Shown here: one piece after another, positions 36,620 through 43,994 of the stretch | Numbering within the stretch: position 1 is the stretch's first letter | Layout: every line of letters begins with the position of its first letter | Source: an uncultured Allorhizobium sp. | GTDB taxonomy: Bacteria; Pseudomonadota; Alphaproteobacteria; Rhizobiales; Rhizobiaceae | DNA: 64,000 nucleotides | Reading direction: 5' to 3' | Assembly (NCBI GenBank): GCA_958439205.1 | Contig: OY288189.1 | Span: 2,929,001 to 2,993,000 of the forward strand | Position numbers and translations under genes: made by a program | Notes under the pieces: generated by a model | Databases searched by the model: none | What the model saw: only the letters and a program-made list of their open reading frames with translations | Told to the model about the DNA's origin: nothing

Positions 36620-37393
36620 ATGGCTGAAGCCAATTCCGCTAAGAAGACCGTGTCGGGCACCGACGTAGCGGTCGAACTGATCAACATGAACAAGTGGTAC
36701 GGTGATTTTCACGTGCTGCGCGACATCAACCTCAAGGTCATGAAGGGCGAGCGCATCGTCGTGGCCGGACCGTCCGGTTCGGGCAAGTCGACGATGATCC
36801 GCTGCATCAACCGCCTGGAAGAACACCAGACCGGAAACATCCTGGTCGACAACATCGAACTGACGAACGACCTGAAGAAGATCGATGAAGTTCGTCGCGA
36901 AGTCGGCATGGTGTTCCAGCACTTCAACCTCTTCCCGCACCTGACCATCCTGGAAAACTGCACGCTGGCCCCGATCTGGGTCCGCAAGATGCCGAAGAAG
37001 GATGCCGAGGAAATCGCGATGCACTTCCTGAAGCGCGTCAAGATCCCGGAACAGGCCAACAAGTATCCGGGCCAGCTCTCCGGTGGCCAGCAGCAGCGCG
37101 TGGCCATTGCCCGTGCCCTCTGCATGAAGCCGAAGATCATGCTCTTCGACGAGCCGACCTCGGCGCTCGATCCGGAAATGGTCAAGGAAGTTCTCGACAC
37201 CATGGTGGGCCTTGCCGAAGAAGGCATGACCATGATCTGCGTGACGCATGAAATGGGCTTTGCCCGTCAGGTTGCCGACCGCGTCATCTTCATGGACCAG
37301 GGCCAGATCGTCGAGCAGAATTCGCCGGCCGAATTCTTCGACAATCCGCAGCACGAACGCACCAAGCTGTTCCTCAGCCAGATCCTGCATTAA
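36620..37393 (+). CDS. aapP: General L-amino acid ABC transporter ATPase AapP
   Basis: A 257-residue ATPase that drives AapQM. Motifs are Walker [11 protein letters not shown]-loop [13 protein letters not shown], signature LSGGQQQR, Walker [15 protein letters not shown] and switch THEMGF. The start has AAGGGGAA upstream, 17 bases after aapM. It is the last gene of aapJQMP and is followed by a strong terminator. In Rhizobium leguminosarum the same system, with Bra, feeds amino acids to and from bacteroids. Confidence 0.96.
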   Translation: MAEANSAKKTVSGTDVAVELINMNKWYGDFHVLRDINLKVMKGERIVVAGPSGSGKSTMIRCINRLEEHQTGNILVDNIELTNDLKKIDEVRREVGMVFQHFNLFPHLTILENCTLAPIWVRKMPKKDAEEIAMHFLKRVKIPEQANKYPGQLSGGQQQRVAIARALCMKPKIMLFDEPTSALDPEMVKEVLDTMVGLAEEGMTMICVTHEMGFARQVADRVIFMDQGQIVEQNSPAEFFDNPQHERTKLFLSQILH

Positions 37394-37415
37394 GCGATCT
37401 TCCGCATTCGGAATC

Positions 37416-37450
37416 AAAGAGCCCGCCGCGATCATCGCGGCGGGCTCTTT
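37416..37450. terminator. Bidirectional terminator between aapP and the SNase-like gene
   Basis: A perfect 15-base stem (AAAGAGCCCGCCGCG with its complement, loop ATCAT) lies between the convergent genes. It ends in CTCTTT on the plus strand and likewise on the minus strand, so it can stop transcripts from both sides. Confidence 0.88.
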
Positions 37451-37479
37451 CGTTTGTGAAGACGACCGCTGTCTTGCGG

Positions 37480-38211
37480 CTAGGGGCACCAGCTCTGCTG
37501 GCGCGCCATGCGCGGCTTGGCGAGGCCTTCGGACACCAGGATTGAACCCAGCGAGCGGCCATCGCGGGTTGCCACGCGTAGCACCCCCGAGGCACCGCTT
37601 GGACCCGCGGTCTTCAGTGTCTCGAGATCGAATCGCCCGGAGCTCAACAGATCCTTCAGCCGCACCTTGGCGGCAAATCCACGGTCGCGCTCTTGCTGGC
37701 AGGCGGCGCCATCTGTTCTCGGCGCTGCGATATCGGCCAGCACGACCTTGGTCTTCTTGTACCAGAAAGTGTCACCGCTCATGACACAGTTATCGAGACC
37801 AGACGTGCCGCAGAAATAGAACTTGCCGGCGAAGTTCTCCCCCGTCAGTGGGCCGCCAGCGGCGGTCGTGACTGCAGGGCGAGACGCAGGAACCGCAGCC
37901 TTCACGACACCAACCTCGGCCGGCGGTGTAGGCGTTTTAGAGCTGTTCGGGGCTGTCCGCGCGTTGGCGGTCTTCTCCCGCTCACGGCGGGGCTCGGCCT
38001 TGGCTTCGGTGCGGGATGCGGCAGGTTTTCTGTCTGATAGAAGGGGCGACAATTCCTTGAGCACGGCGGCCCTGTTGTCGTAGAGGGCGATACCGCCCGC
38101 GACAATGCCGAGCATGACCAGCCAGGTTGTCATGCCCTGGCTGCTGGAAGAGCGGGTCGACTTGCGCCGTTTGGCGGGCGCGCGGCGGGAAGATGCGGTG
38201 CGACTGGACAT
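37480..38211 (-). CDS. Membrane-anchored thermonuclease-like (SNase-fold) protein
   Basis: A 243-residue protein. An Arg/Lys/Ser-rich start (residues 1-25) precedes one membrane segment (TTWLVMLGIVAGGIALY) and a Pro/Ala/Lys linker to about 120. A C-terminal SNase-type domain follows (SGDTFWYKKTKVVLADIAAP ... GRSLGSILVSEGLAKPRM). By my alignment, the catalytic Arg35, Glu43 and Arg87 of staphylococcal nuclease are replaced (K, A and S), so it is probably not a nuclease. Four cysteines (FCG, NCV, AACQQ, SWCP) could form disulfides in the periplasm. The ATG at 38211 has GAGAGG upstream. Confidence 0.7.
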   Translation of the reverse strand: MSSRTASSRRAPAKRRKSTRSSSSQGMTTWLVMLGIVAGGIALYDNRAAVLKELSPLLSDRKPAASRTEAKAEPRREREKTANARTAPNSSKTPTPPAEVGVVKAAVPASRPAVTTAAGGPLTGENFAGKFYFCGTSGLDNCVMSGDTFWYKKTKVVLADIAAPRTDGAACQQERDRGFAAKVRLKDLLSSGRFDLETLKTAGPSGASGVLRVATRDGRSLGSILVSEGLAKPRMARQQSWCP

Positions 38212-38363
38212 GGTTAACCTCTCGTGAGCGGCATCATGACGCTCAAGGGTTTCCGAAAGGTTGGCAGCAGGAGGGAAAAGCTGGTTGAGACACGATTCTG
38301 CACAGCGCCGCGAATAGAAAATGGGGGCCGAGCTGGCCCCCATCATCAGATCGTTGCGTCAAC

Positions 38364-38621
38364 TCACTCGGCGACGCAGTTCGGATCGGCCTTGGTTGCC
38401 GAGGAGTCCGCACTCTTCTGGCCGGGCGGGCACTGCGGCTCGTCGCCAGCACTGTTGTCGGATGCGTTCTCGTTGCCGCCATCCGTTCTGCCTTGCGTCT
38501 CGCCCTGCTGGCTGCCGCTGTCACTGCTGCCCGGAGAATTGGAGCTGTCGGAGCTTTGCGCCCAGGAGGCGCCCGTCAGGCTCAAGGATACGATCGCGGC
38601 GGCTGCAAGCATCTTTTTCAT
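38364..38621 (-). CDS. Small secreted Ser/Gly/Asn-rich protein, unknown
   Basis: An 85-residue protein with a clear signal peptide (KKMLAAAAIVSLSLTGASWA, cut before QSSDSS). The mature part is about 65 residues of low complexity, rich in Ser, Gly, Asp, Asn and Gln, with two cysteines near the end (PQCPPGQ and DPNCVAE). GGGAG lies 8 bases before the ATG. I recognise no family; similar short exported proteins are common in Rhizobiaceae. Confidence 0.65.
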   Translation of the reverse strand: MKKMLAAAAIVSLSLTGASWAQSSDSSNSPGSSDSGSQQGETQGRTDGGNENASDNSAGDEPQCPPGQKSADSSATKADPNCVAE

Positions 38622-38847
38622 GTGTCTCACTCCCTGTGATAGCGTTGTCTTCACGGGGAGGTTAACAAGCAAAGGGGCTTGCGGTTCCTGTTCCATACAC
38701 GGAACCTTGGCGGATGATGGAGACAAGAGCGGCGCTGCCGCTGGCCTCATAGAGTGCGCGGCAGACACACTACACTGACGTCCGAAGTGTCAGGCTGTCC
38801 GGCAAAAAACGCTTCGAAATGGTGAAACCGACGAGATAGCCGAAAAA

Positions 38848-38924
38848 TGGCGATCCCTGTAGGGCTCGAACCTACGACCTAGTGCTTAGAAGGCACTTGC
38901 TCTATCCAGCTGAGCTAAGGGACC
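38848..38924 (-). tRNA. tRNA-Arg (anticodon TCT)
   Basis: A 77-base gene with encoded CCA. The acceptor stem GGTCCCT pairs with AGGGATC (one G-U), and the anticodon stem AGTGC/GCACT holds the loop CTTCTAA, giving anticodon TCT (reads AGA). The T loop GTTCGAG is normal. It lies 30 bases after the NDUFS4-like gene on the same strand and may be processed from that transcript. Confidence 0.96.
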
Positions 38925-38954
38925 GTCTCGGGGCCGCGCGAAGCGGCAGAAATG

Positions 38955-39260
38955 TCAGTGCGTCCAGGGCTGAAGACGGTTGTAGCGGAAGTTGTCCGTG
39001 TAGGACACGACCTGGCGCTTGGCTTCCTTGGGCAGGATGACGCGGTATTCGATGCCTTCGCGCTTGGCATAGGCTTCGGCCTGTTCCAGCGTTTCGAAGG
39101 TCAGCTTGACCTGCTGGCGGGTGTCGCCAGAGGTGGTGTAGCCCATCATCGGATCGATCTTGCGCGGTGCAGACTGGTCGAATTCCAGCACCCAAAGATG
39201 GGTCTTCGCCTTGCCGGACTGCATGGCGGTTTTCGCGGGGCGGTAGATCTTCGCAGACAT
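38955..39260 (-). CDS. Complex I accessory subunit, NDUFS4-like
   Basis: A 101-residue protein of the ETC_C1_NDUFA4/NDUFS4 family (PF04800), the bacterial relative of the 18 kDa subunit of mitochondrial complex I. The segments AKIYRPAKTAMQSGKAKTHLW, DPMMGYTTSGDTRQQVKLTF and AEAYAKREGIEYRV are the family core. It should bind the peripheral arm of NADH dehydrogenase. The ATG at 39260 fits the family start and is preferred over longer versions. tRNA-Arg lies directly downstream. Confidence 0.88.
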   Translation of the reverse strand: MSAKIYRPAKTAMQSGKAKTHLWVLEFDQSAPRKIDPMMGYTTSGDTRQQVKLTFETLEQAEAYAKREGIEYRVILPKEAKRQVVSYTDNFRYNRLQPWTH

Positions 39261-39610
39261 GGCCTTATCCATCTCCAAGATTTTGCAGCAAGTTGCCCTG
39301 CCGCCGGACACCCGGCCCGCCGCATGCGGAAGGCCTTCCAATTCTGGTCGGTGCGGAGAGATTCTCGACCCCATATCCATTGAAAAACAATGGCATTCAC
39401 CCGCTGTTCGTAGTTTGCTCGCGCACTACGAGACCGACTTTCTTCGAGGTTCCGTATATCCTCGTTGGAGCGCCTTCGCAACAGCATGATGGATGAATTG
39501 CAGAGCAGATGTGCACACCCACCTGATGCCGCGAAAGGCATCGAGACGAAGCCGCCCTGCGGGCCATGCAAAGCAAATCAGCACTGCCCTCACCTTCCGT
39601 GTCGGACGGC
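39261..39610. other. 350 bases without a gene; one inverted repeat
   Basis: Between the NDUFS4-like gene and the lipoprotein gene no coding region is convincing on either strand. The only structure I see is CCATTG-aaaaa-CAATGG at 39377-39393, a perfect 6-base inverted repeat about 120 bases upstream of the NDUFS4-like start. It could be an operator for that gene. Confidence 0.4.
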
Positions 39611-39982
39611 CTAGTTTGCCTTCTTCGGTATCTGCGCCGTTGAGGTTCCCGCCCAGGCCAGTTGATTGACGAAGGCGTTGCAGGCCTCGATCGGGCCCAC
39701 GAGCATGACGGCACTCATCAGATTGCTGTTCATCCGCTCGCGCGCTTTTTGAACATCCATCTCCGTCGCGCCGAGGGCGCGGGCACGGGCGAGATTTTGA
39801 TCGGCATCCGACCGCATGGCCGTCACTGCACCATAGCCGCCATAGGCCGGGCAATTCCGCGCAATAGCCTCCGCCGCCGCATGCCGGTTGAGATAGGCTT
39901 CCATCGGAGATGCGGCCGGCTGCATCGTCTGGCAGCCGGTTACCACGAGCGCCATGGCGGCAATCGTATAGATATGTCTCAT
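39611..39982 (-). CDS. Small lipoprotein, unknown
   Basis: A 123-residue predicted lipoprotein. The signal peptide MRHIYTIAAMALVVTGC ends in the lipobox VTGC. The mature part is mostly helical (MEAYLNRHAAAEAIARNCPAYGGYG, NLARARALGATEMDVQKARERMNSNLM), with two further cysteines (NCPAY and EACNAF) that could pair. No family recognised. The ATG at 39982 follows GGGGTGGGGG. A longer frame upstream is not supported. Confidence 0.65.
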   Translation of the reverse strand: MRHIYTIAAMALVVTGCQTMQPAASPMEAYLNRHAAAEAIARNCPAYGGYGAVTAMRSDADQNLARARALGATEMDVQKARERMNSNLMSAVMLVGPIEACNAFVNQLAWAGTSTAQIPKKAN

Positions 39983-40271
39983 TGTGATCGCCCCCACCCC
40001 TGGATACAACCATAAGGAATAAAGGGCTGGCACTACGGCAGCAAGGGAAAATTGTGGCGTCGCCACAAATGCACGCAAGCCCCTCACGCATGCCGCAAAA
40101 GACGCGCGATTCGCCTACCGCGTGGAGACAACAGTCGGGGCGGCGCAAAGGCCTTGTCAGTATCGAGTTGGGAGGTTTTATTTGCCGGAGGTCTGTCTGT
40201 TCGTCGGTTCGCAACAGAAGACTTGTGGGACCCACGAACTCAGGATGTTCCTGATGGTCCGGCTCATTGCT

Positions 40272-40348
<77 letters not shown>

Positions 40349-40453
40349 TTCAAGCAATGAAGCGGGAATACACGGTTCACCCCTCAGCCGCAACAGCAAA
40401 AAGCGGTTTGTTCGCGATTGAATCTTCAGGCGAAAACAAAGGCCGCGGCCGCG

Positions 40454-40930
40454 TCACTTCGGCAGGTCAAGCGGCAGCACCAGGCGGGCGGTCGGCTTCA
40501 GGCCGAGTTCGGCTGCGTGGCCGCCGCGGATTTCCAGGGCGTAGCGCACCGGCTTGTCCGAGGACACGATCGCCTCGGAATAGGGCGTCGTGCGCTCGGC
40601 GATGCGGGCGATCTTGCCCGTTTCGTCGATGAAGATCATGTCGAGGGATTCGGGCGTATTGGCCATCCACATGGTGACCAGGCGCGTTTCGCCGAAATCA
40701 AAGAGCATGCCTGTGCGGTCGGGAAGTGCCGGCCGCTCCATCAGGCCCCTCGCCCGCTGCTCGGCGGTCAGGGCCCATTCCACGTCCAGCGTGATCCGCT
40801 CGCCCGCTTCCGTCTCGAAGCTCAGTTGACCGCGCTCAAACACGACTTCACTCAGCGCCACACCGGCCAGACAGAAAAACGCAAGAAGCGCCACGAAGGC
40901 GCTTCTGGTGATGGTCATCAGCTTGGTCAT
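40454..40930 (-). CDS. DUF192 family exported protein
   Basis: A 158-residue protein with an N-terminal signal peptide or anchor (RSAFVALLAFFCLAGVALS) followed by a DUF192 domain. Typical segments are QRARGLMERPALPDRTGMLFDFGE, MWMANTPESLDMIFID and VRYALEIRGGHAAELGL. The family is a small beta-barrel of unknown function found in the periplasm. The start overlaps the stop of the cold-shock gene by about one codon region (ATG at 40930, stop at 40935), so the two form an operon. Confidence 0.85.
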   Translation of the reverse strand: MTKLMTITRSAFVALLAFFCLAGVALSEVVFERGQLSFETEAGERITLDVEWALTAEQRARGLMERPALPDRTGMLFDFGETRLVTMWMANTPESLDMIFIDETGKIARIAERTTPYSEAIVSSDKPVRYALEIRGGHAAELGLKPTARLVLPLDLPK

Positions 40931-40934
40931 CGGC

Positions 40935-41513
40935 TCAATGCGCACGCACGGCCGGGCCCGGATTGTCCGGGTGGATTTCGGCGGCCATCAGGCCCTTGTC
41001 GCCAGGTCCGAAGCGCACCAGAACCGTCTGGCCCGGGCGAAGCTCGGTCAGACCGAATCGGCGAAGCGTTTCCATGTGCACGAAGATATCCTCAGTGCCC
41101 TCGCCGCGCGTCAGGAAGCCGAAGCCCTTGGTGCGGTTAAACCACTTGACCAGCGCGCGCTCGAGACCGCTCGTCGGCGTCACCTGCACATGGGTGCGAA
41201 CCGGCGGCATCTGCGAGGGATGAACGGCAGTCGACTGGTCCATGGAGAGGATGCGGAAGGCCTGATAGCCACGATCGCGCTTCTGGATGAGTGCGACGAT
41301 GCGGGTGCCTTCGAGGATCGTCTGGTAGCCGTCACGGCGCAGACACGTCACGTGCAGCAACACGTCCTGCATTCCGTTGTCAGGGACGATGAAACCAAAG
41401 CCCTTGGCAACGTCGAACCACTTGACGACGCCGGTGATCTCCAGCAGGTCTACGGCTTCTCCGGACAGCTCTTCGTACTCGCCGAGCCCCTTTGATGAAA
41501 TCCTGTCCGCCAT
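40935..41513 (-). CDS. Double cold-shock-domain protein
   Basis: A 192-residue protein with two cold-shock domains. The first (about 25-95) has KWFDVAKGFGFI and a second RNA-binding motif reading DVLLHV. The second (about 117-182) has KWFNRTKGFGFL and the usual DIFVHM. Two-domain cold-shock proteins are typical of alphaproteobacteria and bind single-stranded RNA or DNA. The intervening linker is basic and proline-rich. It is co-directional with the DUF192 gene, which follows at once. Confidence 0.92.
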   Translation of the reverse strand: MADRISSKGLGEYEELSGEAVDLLEITGVVKWFDVAKGFGFIVPDNGMQDVLLHVTCLRRDGYQTILEGTRIVALIQKRDRGYQAFRILSMDQSTAVHPSQMPPVRTHVQVTPTSGLERALVKWFNRTKGFGFLTRGEGTEDIFVHMETLRRFGLTELRPGQTVLVRFGPGDKGLMAAEIHPDNPGPAVRAH

Positions 41514-41696
41514 TTCCCCAAGCCCCTCGAAAACGCGTCACATTGCTTAGTTAACTGATTCTTGAGATTCAGATTAACATTTGGTCAACGGATCTGCGCA
41601 AGCCCTAGTTTTACATTTCACCAGTTGCTTTTGCAGCCACAGCCTTGCTCGAAGCTGACGGCAGCCCCATATCGACCGCGTCAAAGGAGAACACCC

Positions 41697-42137
41697 ATGC
41701 GTTACCTGCACACCATGGTCCGAGTGAACGACCTCGAGGCCTCTCTGCACTTCTATTGCAACCTTTTCGGCCTCACCGAGATCCGCCGCTACGAGAACGA
41801 GAAGGGCCGATTCACGCTGGTCTTTCTGACCGCAGAGAAGGATCTGGACAAGGCGAAGGTGGACATGGCCCCCTGCCTCGAGCTCACCTACAACTGGGAT
41901 ACGGAAGACTATACCGGCGGCCGCAACTTCGGCCATCTGGCCTATGAGGTCGACGACATCTATGCCATCTGCCAGAAACTGATGGACAATGGCGTCACCA
42001 TCAACCGCCCGCCCCGCGATGGCCACATGGCATTTGTCCGCTCGCCCGATGGCATTTCGATCGAGATTCTGCAGAAGGGCGAAAACCTTGCCCCGGCGGA
42101 GCCCTGGGCCTCCATGCCGAACACAGGCGCCTGGTAA
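41697..42137 (+). CDS. gloA: Lactoylglutathione lyase (glyoxalase I)
   Basis: A 146-residue vicinal oxygen chelate protein. It turns the hemithioacetal of methylglyoxal and glutathione into S-lactoylglutathione. Metal ligands are His in RYLHTMVRV, Glu in LELTYNW, His in [10 protein letters not shown] and Glu in SIEILQKGE. The ATG has AAAGGAG 6 bases upstream, and the longer frame upstream is not needed. It is divergent from the cold-shock gene and followed by a terminator. Confidence 0.94.
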   Translation: MRYLHTMVRVNDLEASLHFYCNLFGLTEIRRYENEKGRFTLVFLTAEKDLDKAKVDMAPCLELTYNWDTEDYTGGRNFGHLAYEVDDIYAICQKLMDNGVTINRPPRDGHMAFVRSPDGISIEILQKGENLAPAEPWASMPNTGAW

Positions 42138-42186
42138 GCACCACCGCCTCGCGCAAGTTTGCGCGCCTAATCTCCAGTCTAAACGA

Positions 42187-42210
42187 GGGCCGCCCCGGCG
42201 GCCCTTTCCT
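42187..42210 (+). terminator. Terminator after gloA
   Basis: GGGCCG and CGGCCC form a stem with a C-rich loop, followed by TTTCCTT, 50 bases after the gloA stop and 30 bases before the next lipoprotein gene. Confidence 0.65.
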
Positions 42211-42239
42211 TCCGCGCGAAGGTGACGACGGAGATCGAC

Positions 42240-43235
42240 ATGACTTGCTCATCCCAGCCCCAGAAACCTGCATTTGCGCTGATCGCTGTGTTCGCCAGCG
42301 CGCTGCTCGCGTCATGCCAGACCAGCGCTGACGAGGTGCTTTCGATCGGTGACGCGACACCGTCGGAAGAGGTTTCCGCATCGGCACCCGGTGGCAAGTC
42401 GTTTCGTGATCCCTATGTGGTTGCCGTTTCGGGACAACCGGCAGCCGCCGCTATGCCCGCCGCGTCTCAGAACGAAACAGATCCCCCGCGCCTGAAACGC
42501 AAACCGGTTCCGCTGGCCGCGGCCTTTGCCGATATTGCCGAACCGCCGCCGGAGGTGCTTGCCCTTCAGCAGCAGGCTGCTCAGGGACAGGGGCAACCCG
42601 CCGGTCAGCCACAAGCACAGGCTCAGGCGGACCTTGGTGAAATAACCATGCAGCCGACGGCCGTGAATGCTGGCAACAACAGCTTGTTCTCTGCGGGACG
42701 GGCCAACCAGCCAAGCGTTGCGCCTACCGGTGACATGGGATCGGCGCAGGTTGCGGCAGCCGGGTCTGCGGCAAGCCCGAGCCTGGTGCCGGGCGACATG
42801 CCGACCCTCGGCGTCAATGCCATGCGCAAGAGCCTGTTCAGTCCGTCTGCCGAACAGCAGGCATTGATGCAGCAACAGGCGCTTCAGGCGCAAACACCAC
42901 AGCCGACAGCTGAAGGCCTGCCGCTCACCGAATCGGCTACGGCGCCCGCCGAGGAGCAGCCGGTCCTCAAGAAGCTCTCCGACCCGCGCCCCAAGCGGAA
43001 GATACTGGCCCTTCGCGAACCGACATCCGATGTTCCGGAACGGGTCCAGCTCACGCCCGATCAATTGCAGGCCATGGGTGCGGTTCAGGAATTCGATCCG
43101 GCAGAGCCGCTACCGGCCGATGAACAGGTCGTGGCCGAGGCAGATGCGGGTGCGAAGAAGAAGGCATGGCTGCCCTCACTCTCCGATCTGCTGAAAGGCG
43201 GAAAGAAAGCGGACAAGGCTGCTGCGGCTCCCTGA
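42240..43235 (+). CDS. Gln/Ala/Pro-rich lipoprotein, unknown
   Basis: A 331-residue predicted lipoprotein. The signal peptide ends in LLASC (residues 22-26), and the mature part is of low complexity, with Gln-rich stretches (LQQQAAQGQGQPAGQPQAQA, QALMQQQALQAQ) and no folded domain that I recognise. The C-terminus is basic (AKKKAWLPSLSDLLKGGKKADK). The phrase NAMRKSLFSPS and a similar NSLFSAG may be short repeats. The ATG at 42240 has GGAG 6 bases before it. Function unknown, perhaps an envelope linker. Confidence 0.7.
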   Translation: MTCSSQPQKPAFALIAVFASALLASCQTSADEVLSIGDATPSEEVSASAPGGKSFRDPYVVAVSGQPAAAAMPAASQNETDPPRLKRKPVPLAAAFADIAEPPPEVLALQQQAAQGQGQPAGQPQAQAQADLGEITMQPTAVNAGNNSLFSAGRANQPSVAPTGDMGSAQVAAAGSAASPSLVPGDMPTLGVNAMRKSLFSPSAEQQALMQQQALQAQTPQPTAEGLPLTESATAPAEEQPVLKKLSDPRPKRKILALREPTSDVPERVQLTPDQLQAMGAVQEFDPAEPLPADEQVVAEADAGAKKKAWLPSLSDLLKGGKKADKAAAAP

Positions 43236-43346
43236 TCCCGATTCTTTCGAGAGCGGCTCAAGTCCTTCCAATCAAAGCGTTTGTCGGTCACGCAACGACT
43301 GCATTTGATCGCTGTCACATTTTTTGCATGAAAGAGACAAAAGCCG

Positions 43347-43375
43347 CTTGCGGTCCGGGAACAGCCTGATTATAA
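43347..43375 (+). promoter_or_regulatory. Promoter of tRNA-Glu copy 1
   Basis: CTTGCG (43347-43352), 17 bases, TTATAA (43370-43375). Mature tRNA starts 19 bases after the -10. The same arrangement precedes the other two copies. Confidence 0.75.
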
Positions 43376-43393
43376 GGGCGCCACGAAGCAGAC

Positions 43394-43468
43394 GCGCCCT
43401 TCGTCTATCGGTTAGGACACCAGATTTTCATTCTGGGAAGAGGGGTTCGACTCCCCTAGGGCGTGCCA
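43394..43468 (+). tRNA. tRNA-Glu (anticodon TTC), copy 1
   Basis: A 75-base gene with encoded CCA. The acceptor stem is GCGCCCT/AGGGCGT (one G-U), the anticodon stem is CCAGA/TCTGG and the loop TTTTCAT gives anticodon TTC. The T loop is GTTCGAC. The sequence is identical to copies 2 and 3. Confidence 0.97.
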
Positions 43469-43591
43469 CTTCGTTTCAATCTCCCCAGCAGTTTAGTCGT
43501 CTACAGAACCCCGTTGGGGACTGGCGTTTTCTGCCGAGTTTCGCCCGCTTTCCACGCCTGATTTTTTCTATCGAACTTCGCCAAGTTTCCG

Positions 43592-43620
43592 CTTGCGGTC
43601 ATCCGGAGGCCTGACTATAA
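43592..43620 (+). promoter_or_regulatory. Promoter of tRNA-Glu copy 2
   Basis: CTTGCG (43592-43597), 17 bases, CTATAA (43615-43620). The leader GGGCGCCACCGAAGCG between -10 and tRNA is shared with copy 3. Confidence 0.75.
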
Positions 43621-43639
43621 GGGCGCCACCGAAGCGCGT

Positions 43640-43714
43640 GCGCCCTTCGTCTATCGGTTAGGACACCAGATTTTCATTCTGGGAAGAGGGGTTCGACTCC
43701 CCTAGGGCGTGCCA
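43640..43714 (+). tRNA. tRNA-Glu (anticodon TTC), copy 2
   Basis: Identical to copy 1 over all 75 bases, including CCA. It lies 246 bases downstream of copy 1, with its own promoter between. Confidence 0.97.
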
Positions 43715-43835
43715 CTTCGATCTTCCCTGACACTTCGCAACCTGTGGACAGCTTACGCGCAAGTGTTTGTTTGTGCTTGAGATACTGCCTCTGTGCTCGC
43801 CTGTGGAAAAAATCGTCCCATGGCGATCAAAGCCT

Positions 43836-43864
43836 CTTGCGCTTGCCCCAAGTTCCGGCCATAA
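43836..43864 (+). promoter_or_regulatory. Promoter of tRNA-Glu copy 3
   Basis: CTTGCG (43836-43841), 17 bases, CCATAA (43859-43864). The -10 is the weakest of the three, so this copy may be less transcribed. Confidence 0.65.
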
Positions 43865-43883
43865 GGGCGCCACCGAAGCGCAC

Positions 43884-43958
43884 GCGCCCTTCGTCTATCG
43901 GTTAGGACACCAGATTTTCATTCTGGGAAGAGGGGTTCGACTCCCCTAGGGCGTGCCA
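43884..43958 (+). tRNA. tRNA-Glu (anticodon TTC), copy 3
   Basis: Identical to copies 1 and 2. It lies 244 bases after copy 2 and 37 bases before the end of the convergent recJ gene. Confidence 0.97.
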
Positions 43959-43994
43959 CTTCGATCTCACCGACATCAGATAACATCTTCCGCC

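Noticed and set aside
39426..40235. A 269-codon minus-strand frame across the small lipoprotein gene
   Set aside because: The lipoprotein frame has a signal peptide and lipobox; this other frame has neither and crosses its whole length.
43394..43958. The three 245-base repeats as a CRISPR-like or transposon-related array
   Set aside because: The repeated parts are complete tRNA-Glu genes with promoters; spacing and content do not fit CRISPR repeats or inverted-repeat elements.
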